NCBI RefSeq assembly: GCF_000711245.1
Contig: NZ_JOMH01000001.1
Coordinates: 1 to 64,000, forward strand
Direction of reading: 5' to 3'
Length of the DNA: 64,000 bases
Source: Polycyclovorans algicola TG408
Lineage (GTDB): Bacteria; Pseudomonadota; Gammaproteobacteria; Nevskiales; Nevskiaceae
Part shown: positions 25,407 through 34,721 of the stretch, one piece after another
Position numbering within the stretch: the stretch's first letter is position 1
Layout of the letters: each line of letters opens with the position of its first letter
The notes under the pieces: generated by a model
The model's input: the letters and a program-made list of their open reading frames with translations, nothing else
Told to the model about the DNA's origin: nothing
Database searches by the model: none
Position numbers and translations under genes: made by a program

Positions 25407-28400
25407 ACCTCTGGGCATTGCCATCGTCGGCATGTCCGGCGTCTATGCCGGTGCCCGTGATGTACGGGCCTACTGGCAGAACATTCTCGACAAGCGCTAT
25501 TGCGTGACCGAGGCGCCCGAGGCCTGGTCGCGCGGCGTGCTCGACGCCCAGGGCAAGGCCGGCAACCGCGTCTACACCGCGCAGGGCGGTTGGCTGCACG
25601 AGCTGGCCGAGTTCGACCCGCGCGAGTTCGGCGTCATGCCCAACACCGTCGATGGCCGTGAGCCCGATCACTTTTTGGCACTGAAGCAGTCGCGCGATGC
25701 GCTCAAAGACAGCGGCTATCTCGACAAGCCGTTCAACCACGAGCGTGCCGGCATCATTCTGGGGCGCGGCAACAACACCAACCGCGGCGCCGCCAACCTG
25801 ATCGCCCACGGCAACGAGATCGACCAGATGGTCGACATCGTCGCCAAGGTCCGTCCCGACTTCAGCGACACCGAACTGGAGGCACTGCGCGAAGGGCTGC
25901 GCGCCCAATTGCCGCCGTTCAACCCGGAAATGTTGCCGGGGCTGATCCCCAACGTCACCACCGGCATCATTGCCAACCGGCTCGATTTGATGGGGCCCAA
26001 CTGCATTGTCGATGCCGCCTGCGCCTCATCCTTGGTGGCACTGGAACAGGCCTGCCGCGAGCTGCAACTCGGCCGCTGCGACCTGATGCTTTCGGGCGGC
26101 GTGCACGCGCAGACGCCGCCGCACAGCTACATGATTTTTTCGCAGATCAACGCGCTGTCACGCGAGCGCATTCGCCCCTTCGACGCGGCCGGCACCGGCA
26201 CCCTGCTGGGCGAGGGCTGCGGCATCGTCGTGCTCAAGCGTCTTGATGATGCCGAGCGCGACGGCGACCGCATCTATGCGGTCATCAAGGGCATCGGCGT
26301 CGGCAGTGACGGCAAGGCCAAGGGCTTGTTCGCCCCGCGCATGGAAGGCCAGGTCGTGGCCCTGCGCCGCGCCTACGACGGCAGCGGCATCCACCCCGAC
26401 AGCATCGGCCTGATCGAAGCGCACGCCACCGGCATTCCGCTGGGGGATCGCACCGAGATCCAGTCGCTGACCCAGGTGTTCGGTCCACGTCGCGGCCTGC
26501 CGGGTGTGGCGCTGGGTTCGGTGAAAAGCCAGATCAGCCACGCCATTCCGGCCTCCGGTGCCGCCAGCCTGATCAAGACCAGCCTGGCCCTGCACCACAA
26601 GGTGCTGCCGCCGATGCTCTGCGACACGCCGCACCCGGCGCTGGCGCTGGAAAACACGCCGTTCTACATCAACAACGAGGCGCGGCCCTGGGTGCATGAC
26701 CCACGCCAGCCTCGCCGCGCGGGCGTCAACGCCTTCGGCTTCGGCGGCATCAACGCCCATGTGGTGCTGGAAGAACATCGGCCCAAAGGTCGCGCGGTTC
26801 GCGTGCCGGTGCTGCACGCGCCCAGCAGCGGCGAGCTGGTGATGATCGCCGCCGTGGATCTGCCGTCGCTGCGTGCCCGCATTGAGAACCTACAGGCGCG
26901 CCTGGCGCTGAAACCCATTCCGGCCCTGGCCGCCGTCGCGGCCGCCACCGCAGCCGAAGCACACGGCGAGCACCGGCTGGCCATTGTCGCCAGCGACATC
27001 GACGATCTGGCCAAGAAGCTCGAACAGGCGCTGGCCAAACTGGCCGGTGACGCCCCGGCGCCGTTCAAGACGCGCGGCGGTCTGTTCTATGGCTTTGGCG
27101 CCGCGCCCGGCAAGGTGTGCATGCTGTTCCCCGGTGAGGGCGCGCAGTACCCGAACATGCTGGCCGATGTCTGCGTGCAGTTTCCACAGGCGCGCGAGTG
27201 GTTCGATTTTCTTGAAGGCACGACCATCCCCGGCCAGCGCCTGAGCCGCATGCCGGTGCTGTTTCCGCCGCCAACGACCCTGGACGACGCACAGCGCGCC
27301 GAACTCGATGCCCGCTTGTTCGAGATGGACATCGCCTCTGAATCGGTGTTCGCCGCCAGCCTGGCGCTGTTCGATGTGCTGACCGCCGTCGGCCTGCGCG
27401 CCGACGCCATGCTCGGCCATTCCACCGGCGAAAACACCGCGCTCACCGCCGCCCGCGTGCGCCGCTACAGCGACCGCAGTGAGCTCGCCGACACGGTGCG
27501 CGACCTCAACCAGTTGTTCCAGAAACTCGAAGCCGACGGCGCCATTGCCGAAGGCGTGCTGCTGACCATCGGCGGCCTGCGCCCCGATGCACGCGCGCGT
27601 CTGTTTGCCGGCGCGGGCGCCGACTACGTCATCGCCATGGACAACTGCCCCAACCAGGTGGTGGTGTTTGGCCAAAAGCCGGCCTTGGACGCGCTGCGCG
27701 CCCGACTGGTCGACGACAGCGCCATCTGCGCCGAACTGCCGTTTGGTCGCGCCTATCACACCGCCTTGTTCAAGCCCATCGCCGAGGCGTATCGCGACTA
27801 TTTCAGCCAGGTGGATTTCGGCCCCGGCGACGCCACCCTGTACAGCGCCTGCAGCGCGGCGCCGTTTCCGGCCGAGGCCGACGCCATTCGCGGGCTGGTC
27901 GCGGACCAGTGGGACCACCCGGTGCGCTTCGTCGAAACCGTGCAGCGTCTCTATGAGGATGGCGTGCGCGTGTTCATCGAAGTCGGCCCCAGCGGCAACC
28001 TGACGTCATTTGTCGGTGACACCTTGCGCGGCAAGGCCGACGCGTTGGTGGTGGCCAGCAACAGCCGCCGTAAATCCGGCCTCGGCCAGTTGCAGCAGGC
28101 CTTGGGCCAGTTGTTTGCCGCCGGTGTGCCGATGCAGCCTGGCGGCCTGTTCGCGCATCGCGATGTGCCGGCGGTGCCGGCGCCCAGCGACGCCGTCGCG
28201 CCGCGCCTGAACCTGATGATGCCGCGCCTGCAATGGCCGGAACATCTGGCGGTGCCACCGCTGCCCATTCCCGCAAACCCCAGCGCAGCGACTGCCGCAG
28301 CCGTTGAAAAGCCCTCGCAGACCACAGCCCCCACCGACCCACGCAGCGCGGCCCTGCAAACCCATTTCGCGCTCATGCAGTCGTTCCTCGACTCCCAGGC

Positions 28401-30186
28401 CCGGGTGCTGGGGCTGGTGTCCGGCAACGCGGTCGCTGCGGCGACGCAGACCACGGCGACACCGCCACCAGCGAGCTATCCGCTGCTGGGCACGACGGTC
28501 GATGAGCACAGCGCCGACAAGCTGGTGCTGCACCACACACTGACCGTGTCGCACGACGCATTTCTGGCCGATCACACCCTCGGCAGCGCACCGAGTCTGC
28601 ACAACGACCGCTTGAAACCCATTGCCGTCGTGCCGTTCACCTTCAGCATGGAAATGCTGGCCGAAGGCGCGCACCGACTGTTGGGCCGCGCGGAGTTGAA
28701 GCTCGTCGCCATCGACCAGTCGCGCGGCAGCCGCTGGCTGTCGCTGGACCGTGGCGATCTGGCCCTGCGCCTGGTGCTGGAACGCCAGGACAGCCCCGCC
28801 GGCGCGCCCATCGTGCGCGGCCGTCTTTACTGGGTCGACGCCAAAGCACCCGGTGGCGGGCTGATGGTGTTCGAGGCGCTGCTGCACTTCGCCGCGCACT
28901 ACGACGCCGCGCCGCCTGCCCTGGGCTGGAGCGACGGCGATGGCCGCCCGGCGAACCGCAACCCCGATGCGCGGCTGTATCGCAACGGCATGTTCCACGG
29001 CCCACGCCTGCAGGGCGTGAAGCACCTGCGCCGCTGGTCCGACAGCGCCATCGAGGCCGATCTTGAGGTGCTGGCCACCGGCGACTATTTCGCCGGTACG
29101 CCGGCGCCGTGCTTCCAGTTCGACGCCGCCCTGCTCGATGCCGCCGGGCAATTGGCCGGCTATTGGTTGTCGGAGAAATTCGGCTGGGGGTTCAACTGCT
29201 TTCCGTTCCAGGTGGACCAGTGCCGCGTGTTCAGCGCGCCACCGCCGGCCGGTACGCGGGTGTTGTGCCGCATGAACATTGCATTGGATGGCGACCAGCG
29301 GCTGCGCTGCGACTTCGACCTGGTCGATGCCGCAGGCTCGCTGCTGATGCGTATCGAAGGCTGGAAAGACCGGGTCTTCAACGTGCCGCAGCGGCTTTAC
29401 GACTTCCGCCTGCAGCCGTCGGCGGCATTTCTGTCGGAGCCCTGGCTGCGCGAGTCGGTGGACGCCGCCACCGAACTGCGGCGGGTCAATGCCTTCGACA
29501 ACGCCTTTCTCGACGAAGGCGGCGGCATCTGGAAGCGGATGCTGGCCCACCTGGTGCTGACCGACGCCGAGCGCAACCAGTTTTACGGCCTGTCGGACCG
29601 CGGACCGCGCCGCGAGGAATGGCTGCTGGGCCGCATCGCCGCCAAGGACGCGCTGCGCGAATGGGCGTTTCACCAGCACCGGCTGACCCTGGCCTGCGCC
29701 GACATCGAACTCAGTGCCGATGCGCGTCCGCAGGCCCGTGCGCCAGGACACCCCGCGCTGCGTCTGCCGCCGATCTCGATCAGCCACAGCCAGCGCGGCG
29801 CCGTTGCCATGGTGGGTGAAGCGGGCGCGCCCTGCGGGCTGGACTACCAACGTCTCGACCACATCGACCCGGCGCTGCTGGCTGCAGGTGGATTGACCGA
29901 GCGCGAGCAAACCCTGCTCACCCGCTTCAAGGGCGAGGCGCTGACCCGCGCCACCGTGGCGCTGTGGTGCGCCAAGGAAGCGGCTGCCAAGTCCGGTGGC
30001 CTGGGTTTTGCAGGCAAACCACGCGACTGGGTGGTTGGCCATCTGGGCGACGGTGACACACCCGCCACCGCCGCCGTGCTACACGACGCCGTTCGCTACG
30101 AGATTGAACTGCGCTATCCGGGGCCGACCGAGGTGGTCGCCCTGTGCCGCCGGGCACAGTCGACCCCTTTGGCCGCCAACATCTGA
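25399..30186 (+). CDS. PUFA-synthase-like megasynthase 2: KS-AT-DH-PPTase
   Basis: 1595 aa. KS at about 1-460 with Cys208 (VDAACASS), His342 (EAHATG) and His381 (SQISHAIPASG), so it looks catalytically competent rather than a chain-length-factor type. AT at about 570-900 with FPGEGAQYPNM and Ser675 in GHSTGEN. A hot-dog DH-like region lies at about 1030-1290 (HDAFLADHTLG, FDAALLDAAGQ). A C-terminal phosphopantetheinyl transferase (about 1350-1595) has ISISHSQRGAVAM, CGLDYQRLDHID and WCAKEAAAKSGG. It has no ACP of its own and must act on the ACPs of megasynthase 1 or on the free ACP nearby. The built-in PPTase should activate those ACPs. The start overlaps the previous gene by 8 bp, so equimolar synthesis is likely. 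Confidence 0.9.
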   Translation: MAEPLGIAIVGMSGVYAGARDVRAYWQNILDKRYCVTEAPEAWSRGVLDAQGKAGNRVYTAQGGWLHELAEFDPREFGVMPNTVDGREPDHFLALKQSRDALKDSGYLDKPFNHERAGIILGRGNNTNRGAANLIAHGNEIDQMVDIVAKVRPDFSDTELEALREGLRAQLPPFNPEMLPGLIPNVTTGIIANRLDLMGPNCIVDAACASSLVALEQACRELQLGRCDLMLSGGVHAQTPPHSYMIFSQINALSRERIRPFDAAGTGTLLGEGCGIVVLKRLDDAERDGDRIYAVIKGIGVGSDGKAKGLFAPRMEGQVVALRRAYDGSGIHPDSIGLIEAHATGIPLGDRTEIQSLTQVFGPRRGLPGVALGSVKSQISHAIPASGAASLIKTSLALHHKVLPPMLCDTPHPALALENTPFYINNEARPWVHDPRQPRRAGVNAFGFGGINAHVVLEEHRPKGRAVRVPVLHAPSSGELVMIAAVDLPSLRARIENLQARLALKPIPALAAVAAATAAEAHGEHRLAIVASDIDDLAKKLEQALAKLAGDAPAPFKTRGGLFYGFGAAPGKVCMLFPGEGAQYPNMLADVCVQFPQAREWFDFLEGTTIPGQRLSRMPVLFPPPTTLDDAQRAELDARLFEMDIASESVFAASLALFDVLTAVGLRADAMLGHSTGENTALTAARVRRYSDRSELADTVRDLNQLFQKLEADGAIAEGVLLTIGGLRPDARARLFAGAGADYVIAMDNCPNQVVVFGQKPALDALRARLVDDSAICAELPFGRAYHTALFKPIAEAYRDYFSQVDFGPGDATLYSACSAAPFPAEADAIRGLVADQWDHPVRFVETVQRLYEDGVRVFIEVGPSGNLTSFVGDTLRGKADALVVASNSRRKSGLGQLQQALGQLFAAGVPMQPGGLFAHRDVPAVPAPSDAVAPRLNLMMPRLQWPEHLAVPPLPIPANPSAATAAAVEKPSQTTAPTDPRSAALQTHFALMQSFLDSQARVLGLVSGNAVAAATQTTATPPPASYPLLGTTVDEHSADKLVLHHTLTVSHDAFLADHTLGSAPSLHNDRLKPIAVVPFTFSMEMLAEGAHRLLGRAELKLVAIDQSRGSRWLSLDRGDLALRLVLERQDSPAGAPIVRGRLYWVDAKAPGGGLMVFEALLHFAAHYDAAPPALGWSDGDGRPANRNPDARLYRNGMFHGPRLQGVKHLRRWSDSAIEADLEVLATGDYFAGTPAPCFQFDAALLDAAGQLAGYWLSEKFGWGFNCFPFQVDQCRVFSAPPPAGTRVLCRMNIALDGDQRLRCDFDLVDAAGSLLMRIEGWKDRVFNVPQRLYDFRLQPSAAFLSEPWLRESVDAATELRRVNAFDNAFLDEGGGIWKRMLAHLVLTDAERNQFYGLSDRGPRREEWLLGRIAAKDALREWAFHQHRLTLACADIELSADARPQARAPGHPALRLPPISISHSQRGAVAMVGEAGAPCGLDYQRLDHIDPALLAAGGLTEREQTLLTRFKGEALTRATVALWCAKEAAAKSGGLGFAGKPRDWVVGHLGDGDTPATAAVLHDAVRYEIELRYPGPTEVVALCRRAQSTPLAANI

Positions 30187-30214
30187 TTAACGACGAAACA
30201 CACCGGGACTCTTC

Positions 30215-31813
30215 ATGACTTCAACACTGTTCATCGGCCTTGATGGCTGCACCTTCACCGTTCTCAACGAGATGGTCCGCGATCTGCCCGGCGAAGGCAT
30301 CACCATGCCGTTCATGAAAAAGGTGCTGGAAAACGGCGTGCGCGCCAAGCTGCGCTCCACGCCCAATCCGCTGACGCCGCCCGCCTGGTGCTCGATCATG
30401 ACCGGCAAGAATCCCGGCGCCCACGGGGTGTTCGACTTCATCCGTGCCGAAGACAAGGGCGGCGAAGTGTTCTGGACGCTCTACGACGCGCGCGATGTCG
30501 ACACCGAAATGATCTGGTCGATCGCCAGCCGCAAGAAGAAGACCGTGGCCGCGCTCAACTTTCCGCTGACGGCGCCGCCGCCGGACGTGAACGGCGCCAT
30601 CATTCCCGGCTTCATTCCCGCCAAGCACCTGCGTCGCAACACGCATCCGCGCGAACTGTTCGAGCGCCTCAAGCAGAACCTGCCCGACTTCAAGCCCAAA
30701 GAGCTGGCCTGGGACTTCGACAACGAAAAGCAGGCGCTGGAAGCCCTGTCGCCCGAAGACACGGCCAACTGGGTGCGCTACCACCTGCCGCGCGAGGAAC
30801 AGTGGTTCAAGGTGGCCGAGTACGTGCTGCAAAACGACAAGCCCGACCTGATGGCGGTGATGTTCGACGGCGTCGACAAAATTCAGCACCAGGCCTGGCC
30901 GTGGCTGGACCCGGAACTGCTCACCGAAAACCGCGAAGGGCACGACAAGGCGATGCGCGAAGTCTGCCGCGAGTACTTCTCCAACCTCGACCGCTACATC
31001 GAGCGACTGGTGACCCTGGCCGGGCCGGACGCGCAGGTGTTCTTCGCTTCCGATCACGGCTTCACCGCCAGCACCGACGTGCTGCGCATCAACAGCTTTT
31101 TGGCCGATCTGGGCTACCTCACCTGGGCCAAGAACGACGGCTCGGAGCAAGCGCTGCGCCGCGAGGCCAGCGACTTTGCCAACCTCGACTGGTCGAAGAC
31201 CACCGCCTATTGCCGCACGCCTTCATCCAACGGCATTCACATTCGTGTGGCCGAAAAGCCCGGTGATCCGGGGATCGACGCCAAAGATTACGAGACCTTC
31301 CGCGACAAGCTCATCGCCGACCTGAAAACCCTGAAGCACCCGGAGTCAGGCGAGCCGTTCGTCGCCGATGTGCTCAAGCGCGAAGAGTGGTTCCCCGGCC
31401 CGCACATGAAAGAAGCCTGCGACCTCACCCTGGTGCTGCACGACCACGGCTTCGTCTCGATTCGTGACCTCAAGCCGGCGCTGATCAAGCGCGACATTCC
31501 GGTGGGCACGCACCATCCGGACGGTATTTTCCTGGCCTACGGCCACGGCATCGCGCCGGTGGGCGAGGTGCCGCTGCAGCAGATTGTCGATGTCTGCCCG
31601 ACCCTGCTCCACAGCCTCGGCCTGAGCATTCCGTCCGACATCGAAGGCAAGGTGTCTGAGCCCTTCTTCGACGCCGAGTGGCTGGCCGCTCACCCGGTGC
31701 GCCAAGGCGCCAAGACCCGGCCGGTGGCCTCGCGCGCACCCACCGAGGAAATGGACGCCGAAGAACGCAAGCAAATGATCGAGCAGCTGCAAATGCTCGG
31801 CTACATGGAGTGA
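30215..31813 (+). CDS. Alkaline-phosphatase superfamily (phosphodiesterase/nucleotide pyrophosphatase type) protein
   Basis: 532 aa, no signal peptide. Motifs: FIGLDGCTF (D10), the nucleophile region TPPAWCSIMTGKNPGAHGVFDF, MFDGVDKIQHQAW, FFASDHGF and GTHHPDGIF. These are the metal sites of the type I phosphodiesterase/pyrophosphatase group. Cys59 stands where Ser or Thr is the usual nucleophile. It follows megasynthase 2 by 28 bp and is in the same direction. A role in cleaving or transferring a phospho-group on the lipid product is possible but unproven. Secondary-lipid clusters elsewhere sometimes include members of this superfamily. Confidence 0.8.
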   Translation: MTSTLFIGLDGCTFTVLNEMVRDLPGEGITMPFMKKVLENGVRAKLRSTPNPLTPPAWCSIMTGKNPGAHGVFDFIRAEDKGGEVFWTLYDARDVDTEMIWSIASRKKKTVAALNFPLTAPPPDVNGAIIPGFIPAKHLRRNTHPRELFERLKQNLPDFKPKELAWDFDNEKQALEALSPEDTANWVRYHLPREEQWFKVAEYVLQNDKPDLMAVMFDGVDKIQHQAWPWLDPELLTENREGHDKAMREVCREYFSNLDRYIERLVTLAGPDAQVFFASDHGFTASTDVLRINSFLADLGYLTWAKNDGSEQALRREASDFANLDWSKTTAYCRTPSSNGIHIRVAEKPGDPGIDAKDYETFRDKLIADLKTLKHPESGEPFVADVLKREEWFPGPHMKEACDLTLVLHDHGFVSIRDLKPALIKRDIPVGTHHPDGIFLAYGHGIAPVGEVPLQQIVDVCPTLLHSLGLSIPSDIEGKVSEPFFDAEWLAAHPVRQGAKTRPVASRAPTEEMDAEERKQMIEQLQMLGYME

Positions 31814-31824
31814 CGCATCAGCCC

Positions 31825-32595
31825 ATGCCCGCCATCACCTGCCGCCAGGACCTGTTTGATCACGGCCTGATTGCGGCCGAGGGCGCGGGCATTGCGGGCA
31901 CGCTGGTCTACGAGCGTCCGGCCTGGACCTTCGCGCACAAGCTGAAGGACTGCACCGTGGGTGCCTTCACCTTCTTCAATGCCGGCGGACTCACCAGCCT
32001 GTACCGGGTGCACCTTGGGCGTTACACGCAGATCGGCGAGTCGTCGATCATCGGCCCGCCCGAGCACCCGATGGACTGGTTCAGTTCACACCCGTTCGCC
32101 TTCGGCCGCCCCGAACACCTGCCGAGCATGTATCAGGTGCCCGAGTTCGCGCGGCTGGCGCCCGAGGCGCAATCCGGCCCGTCGTACGTCGACGGCGTGG
32201 TCAACGACACCTGGATTGAGCACGAGGCCTACATCGGCGCCGGCAGCTTCGTGAAGCGCGGCGTGCGGGTCGGCATAGGCGCCTGTGTCGGCGCGCGCAG
32301 CGTGGTCACGCGCGACATCCCGGCTTACGCCATCGCCATCGGCAGCCCGGCGCGGGTGCTGCGCCTGCGTTTCAGCGAGGCCATCGTCGAACGCCTGCTG
32401 GCCCTGGCGTGGTGGCAGTACGATCTGGCGCCGTGGAAGGCACAGGTCGACTGGTCGCAGGTCGAGGCGACCCTGGATTTTCTCGAACAACAGAAGGCCG
32501 ACGGCCGGCTGCAAGATCTCAACCCCGAGACCTGGGCGCTGACGCGAAGCGGCGCCGCACTGACCATCGAACGCCGTGCGCAATCCCTTTTTTAG
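31825..32595 (+). CDS. Left-handed beta-helix (hexapeptide) acyltransferase
   Basis: 256 aa. Hexapeptide-repeat stretches (VHLGRYTQIGESSIIG, then WIEHEAYIGAGSFVKRGVRVGIGACVGARSVVTRDIPAYAIAIGSPARV) and the HPMDWFSSHPF segment are typical of CatB/Vat-type xenobiotic or sugar O-acetyltransferases. A C-terminal helical extension includes LALAWWQYD. The start is ATG at 31825; a GTG overlapping the upstream stop at 31810 is an alternative. It probably acylates a hydroxyl or amino group of the cluster product using acetyl-CoA or an acyl-ACP. Confidence 0.82.
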   Translation: MPAITCRQDLFDHGLIAAEGAGIAGTLVYERPAWTFAHKLKDCTVGAFTFFNAGGLTSLYRVHLGRYTQIGESSIIGPPEHPMDWFSSHPFAFGRPEHLPSMYQVPEFARLAPEAQSGPSYVDGVVNDTWIEHEAYIGAGSFVKRGVRVGIGACVGARSVVTRDIPAYAIAIGSPARVLRLRFSEAIVERLLALAWWQYDLAPWKAQVDWSQVEATLDFLEQQKADGRLQDLNPETWALTRSGAALTIERRAQSLF

Positions 32596-32618
32596 AACCT
32601 TTGACATGGAACCCGCTC

Positions 32619-32903
32619 ATGACCACGGCTGATGCCCTGATCCAACCGCTGATCACCCTGCTGGAAGATTTCACCCAGGACTGGGACCACGACACCGAGG
32701 GTGCGATGAGCGGCGACACCAAACTGTTGGCCGATCTTGGCTTCGAGTCCATCGACATCATCCAGCTCACCGTTGCGCTGGAAGAAACCTTTGGCCTGCG
32801 CAAGGTGCCGTTCGACAAGCTGCTGATGCAGGACGGTCGTTATGTCGACGACCTGTCGATTCGCCAGATCGCCACCTTTCTGCAGCGCTTCGTCAACGCC
32901 TGA
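32619..32903 (+). CDS. Free-standing acyl carrier protein
   Basis: 94 aa, acidic. The phosphopantetheine attachment serine is in DLGFESIDIIQLTVALEE, a four-helix ACP signature different from the LGVDSIKR of the megasynthase ACPs. It is likely loaded by the PPTase fused to megasynthase 2 or by the cell's AcpS. It lies between the hexapeptide acyltransferase and an alpha/beta hydrolase, so it may carry the acyl group for transfer or release. Start ATG at 32619; the ribosome site is weak. Confidence 0.88.
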   Translation: MTTADALIQPLITLLEDFTQDWDHDTEGAMSGDTKLLADLGFESIDIIQLTVALEETFGLRKVPFDKLLMQDGRYVDDLSIRQIATFLQRFVNA

Positions 32904-32907
32904 GCCG

Positions 32908-33771
32908 GTGGCCTACGCAGACCTCAACGGCACAAGGATCGCCTGGCAGCAGATGGGCAGCGGCCCCGACCTGGTGCTGGTCCACGGCCTGGCGGCGAGT
33001 CGCGCCTTCTGGTTCGCCCACGCGATGCAACTGCGCGAGCACTACACCGTCACTCTGTTCGATCTGCCCGGCCACGGCTACAGCGACCGTCCCGCCAGCG
33101 GCTACGACAGCTTGTCGCTGGGCCGTCTGCTGCTGGAGTTGATGGACACGCTGGAGATCACCGAAGCCAGCCTGGTGGGACACAGCTACGGCGGTGCCGC
33201 CTGCATCGAAGCTGCGGTGCTGGCGCCGCAGCGGGTCAACGGGCTGGCGCTGCTGGACGTGCGCAGCCTGCGCATACAGCCCACCATGCGCATGAGCGAC
33301 GTCGCGCAATTCACGCCGTTCGAAACCGAAATTGCCGCCGACACCCGTGTCGACTGGTCGCAGGAAACCCAGGCCGGCGTCCGCTTTCTCGAAATGGCCG
33401 CACGGCACCGCGTCGAGGGCCGGCTGTCGCGGGCGGGGGACCCGGTCATTCCCTTTGCCGAAGGTCGCGGCGCGCTCAAGGGCGCCAAACAATGGCTGGC
33501 GCTGCTGGACGAAACCGACGCCCGCAACGGCTTCAACCTGCCGGGCGCGACCCTGGCGCAACTGCAGCAGATCAGCTTGCCCACGCTGCTGATGTACGCC
33601 GATCACAGCCGCTGCCTGACCACCGGAGAAGCCCTGCAGCGCCTGTGGCCGCAGAGCCGCTACGAACTGATCGAGGATGCCGGACATTTCTTTCCGATGA
33701 CCCACGCTGGTCATGTCAGCCAAAGCCTGATGAACTGGGCAACCGATGTTTACCCGATGAAGGCCCTGTAA
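32908..33771 (+). CDS. Alpha/beta hydrolase (possible releasing thioesterase)
   Basis: 287 aa from the GTG at 32908, 5 bp after the ACP stop. LVHGLAASRAFW supplies the oxyanion loop, VGHSYGGA the nucleophilic serine and EDAGHFFPM the histidine. The cap region is longer than in simple esterases. Position directly after an ACP suggests hydrolysis of an acyl-ACP thioester or ester of the cluster product. Exact substrate cannot be judged. Confidence 0.82.
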   Translation: MAYADLNGTRIAWQQMGSGPDLVLVHGLAASRAFWFAHAMQLREHYTVTLFDLPGHGYSDRPASGYDSLSLGRLLLELMDTLEITEASLVGHSYGGAACIEAAVLAPQRVNGLALLDVRSLRIQPTMRMSDVAQFTPFETEIAADTRVDWSQETQAGVRFLEMAARHRVEGRLSRAGDPVIPFAEGRGALKGAKQWLALLDETDARNGFNLPGATLAQLQQISLPTLLMYADHSRCLTTGEALQRLWPQSRYELIEDAGHFFPMTHAGHVSQSLMNWATDVYPMKAL

Positions 33772-34650
33772 ATGAAAAAAATCTTGCCATTGATTGCTGC
33801 CGCGCTGCTGGCCGCCTGCCAAGCGCCGCCCGCAAAGGCCGATGACGCCAATGTCACCCAACTAACCCTCGAACACGGCGGCCAGACCCGCAGCTACGAA
33901 GTGTTCGTGCCGCCGCAGCATCGCGACAACCTCAAAGGCCTGGTCGTGGCCCTGCACGGCGGCCTCGGCACCGGCGCCATCATGGCCGGACAAAGCGGCT
34001 TCAACGCCGCCGCCACCCGCCACGGCTTCGCGGTGGCCTATCCCGATGGCGTGGGTCGCGCCTGGAACGCCGGCACCTGCTGCGGCAAAACCGCCGAACG
34101 CAAAGTTGATGACGTGGGCTTCATCGCCGCCCTGGTGACCGCCGAGCGCGCCCGCCTCAAGCTCTCGGCCAACCAGGTTTTCGGCACCGGCTTTTCCAAC
34201 GGCGCCATGCTGCTGCACCGCATCGTCTGTGAAGCGCCCGGCACCTTTGCCGCCATTGCCCCGGTTTCCGGCGGGCCGATGTTCGAGAAATGCGCGCAGC
34301 CCAAGCCGGTCGCCGCGCTGTTCATCCAAGGGCGTGAAGACAAGCGCATCCCCTGGGACGGCGGCGTGTTCGACGGCACCCTGCGGCTGAGCATGGCCAA
34401 CGTGGTCGACCAGTTCGCCGGCCGTAACGGCTGCAAGGCCGAGGCCACCGTGGTCCGCGAAGAAACCGGGTTGAAATGCCAGAAGCGTGTCGGCTGCAAA
34501 TCCAAGGTGGAGTGGTGCGGCGTCGACAAGGTGGGCCATCAATGGCCGGGCGGCAAAGCCTACGCGCCGCGTCTGCTCGGGCCCAACACCGAACGCTTCA
34601 ACGCCTCTGAAGGCATTGCGCTGTTCTTCAAAGCTCAACTCGCCAATTGA
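33772..34650 (+). CDS. LpqC/PHB-depolymerase-type esterase lipoprotein
   Basis: 292 aa. A lipoprotein signal peptide ends LLAAC (Cys at about residue 16). The catalytic domain has VVALHGGLGTG, GTGFSNGAMLLHRI for the serine and VGHQWPGG for the histidine, as in polyhydroxybutyrate-depolymerase/feruloyl-esterase family 1 proteins. Paired cysteines (TCCGK, CQKRVGCKSKVEWC) suggest disulfides in the periplasm. The ATG directly follows the preceding stop. It may hydrolyse an ester on the exported product, or scavenge esters. Confidence 0.8.
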   Translation: MKKILPLIAAALLAACQAPPAKADDANVTQLTLEHGGQTRSYEVFVPPQHRDNLKGLVVALHGGLGTGAIMAGQSGFNAAATRHGFAVAYPDGVGRAWNAGTCCGKTAERKVDDVGFIAALVTAERARLKLSANQVFGTGFSNGAMLLHRIVCEAPGTFAAIAPVSGGPMFEKCAQPKPVAALFIQGREDKRIPWDGGVFDGTLRLSMANVVDQFAGRNGCKAEATVVREETGLKCQKRVGCKSKVEWCGVDKVGHQWPGGKAYAPRLLGPNTERFNASEGIALFFKAQLAN

Positions 34651-34656
34651 TCTCGC

Positions 34657-34685
34657 CCCCGCCCGGATGGTTTCGGGCGGGGTTT
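34657..34685 (+). terminator. GC-rich hairpin with short T run
   Basis: CCCCGCCCG-GATGGTTT-CGGGCGGGG gives a perfect 9-bp stem followed by TTT, 7 bp after the esterase stop and before the TolC gene. The T tract is short, so termination may be partial. It divides the biosynthetic part of the run from the export part. Confidence 0.6.
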
Positions 34686-34721
34686 CGTGATCACCGCTCT
34701 CTCAAAGAAATTTTCCCGCTC

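Noticed and set aside
16755-30186. Enediyne PKS or heterocyst glycolipid synthase
   Set aside because: NMO barrels, three LGVDSIKR ACPs and the two-protein split do not match the single-chain enediyne layout; no companion enediyne or hgl genes are present.
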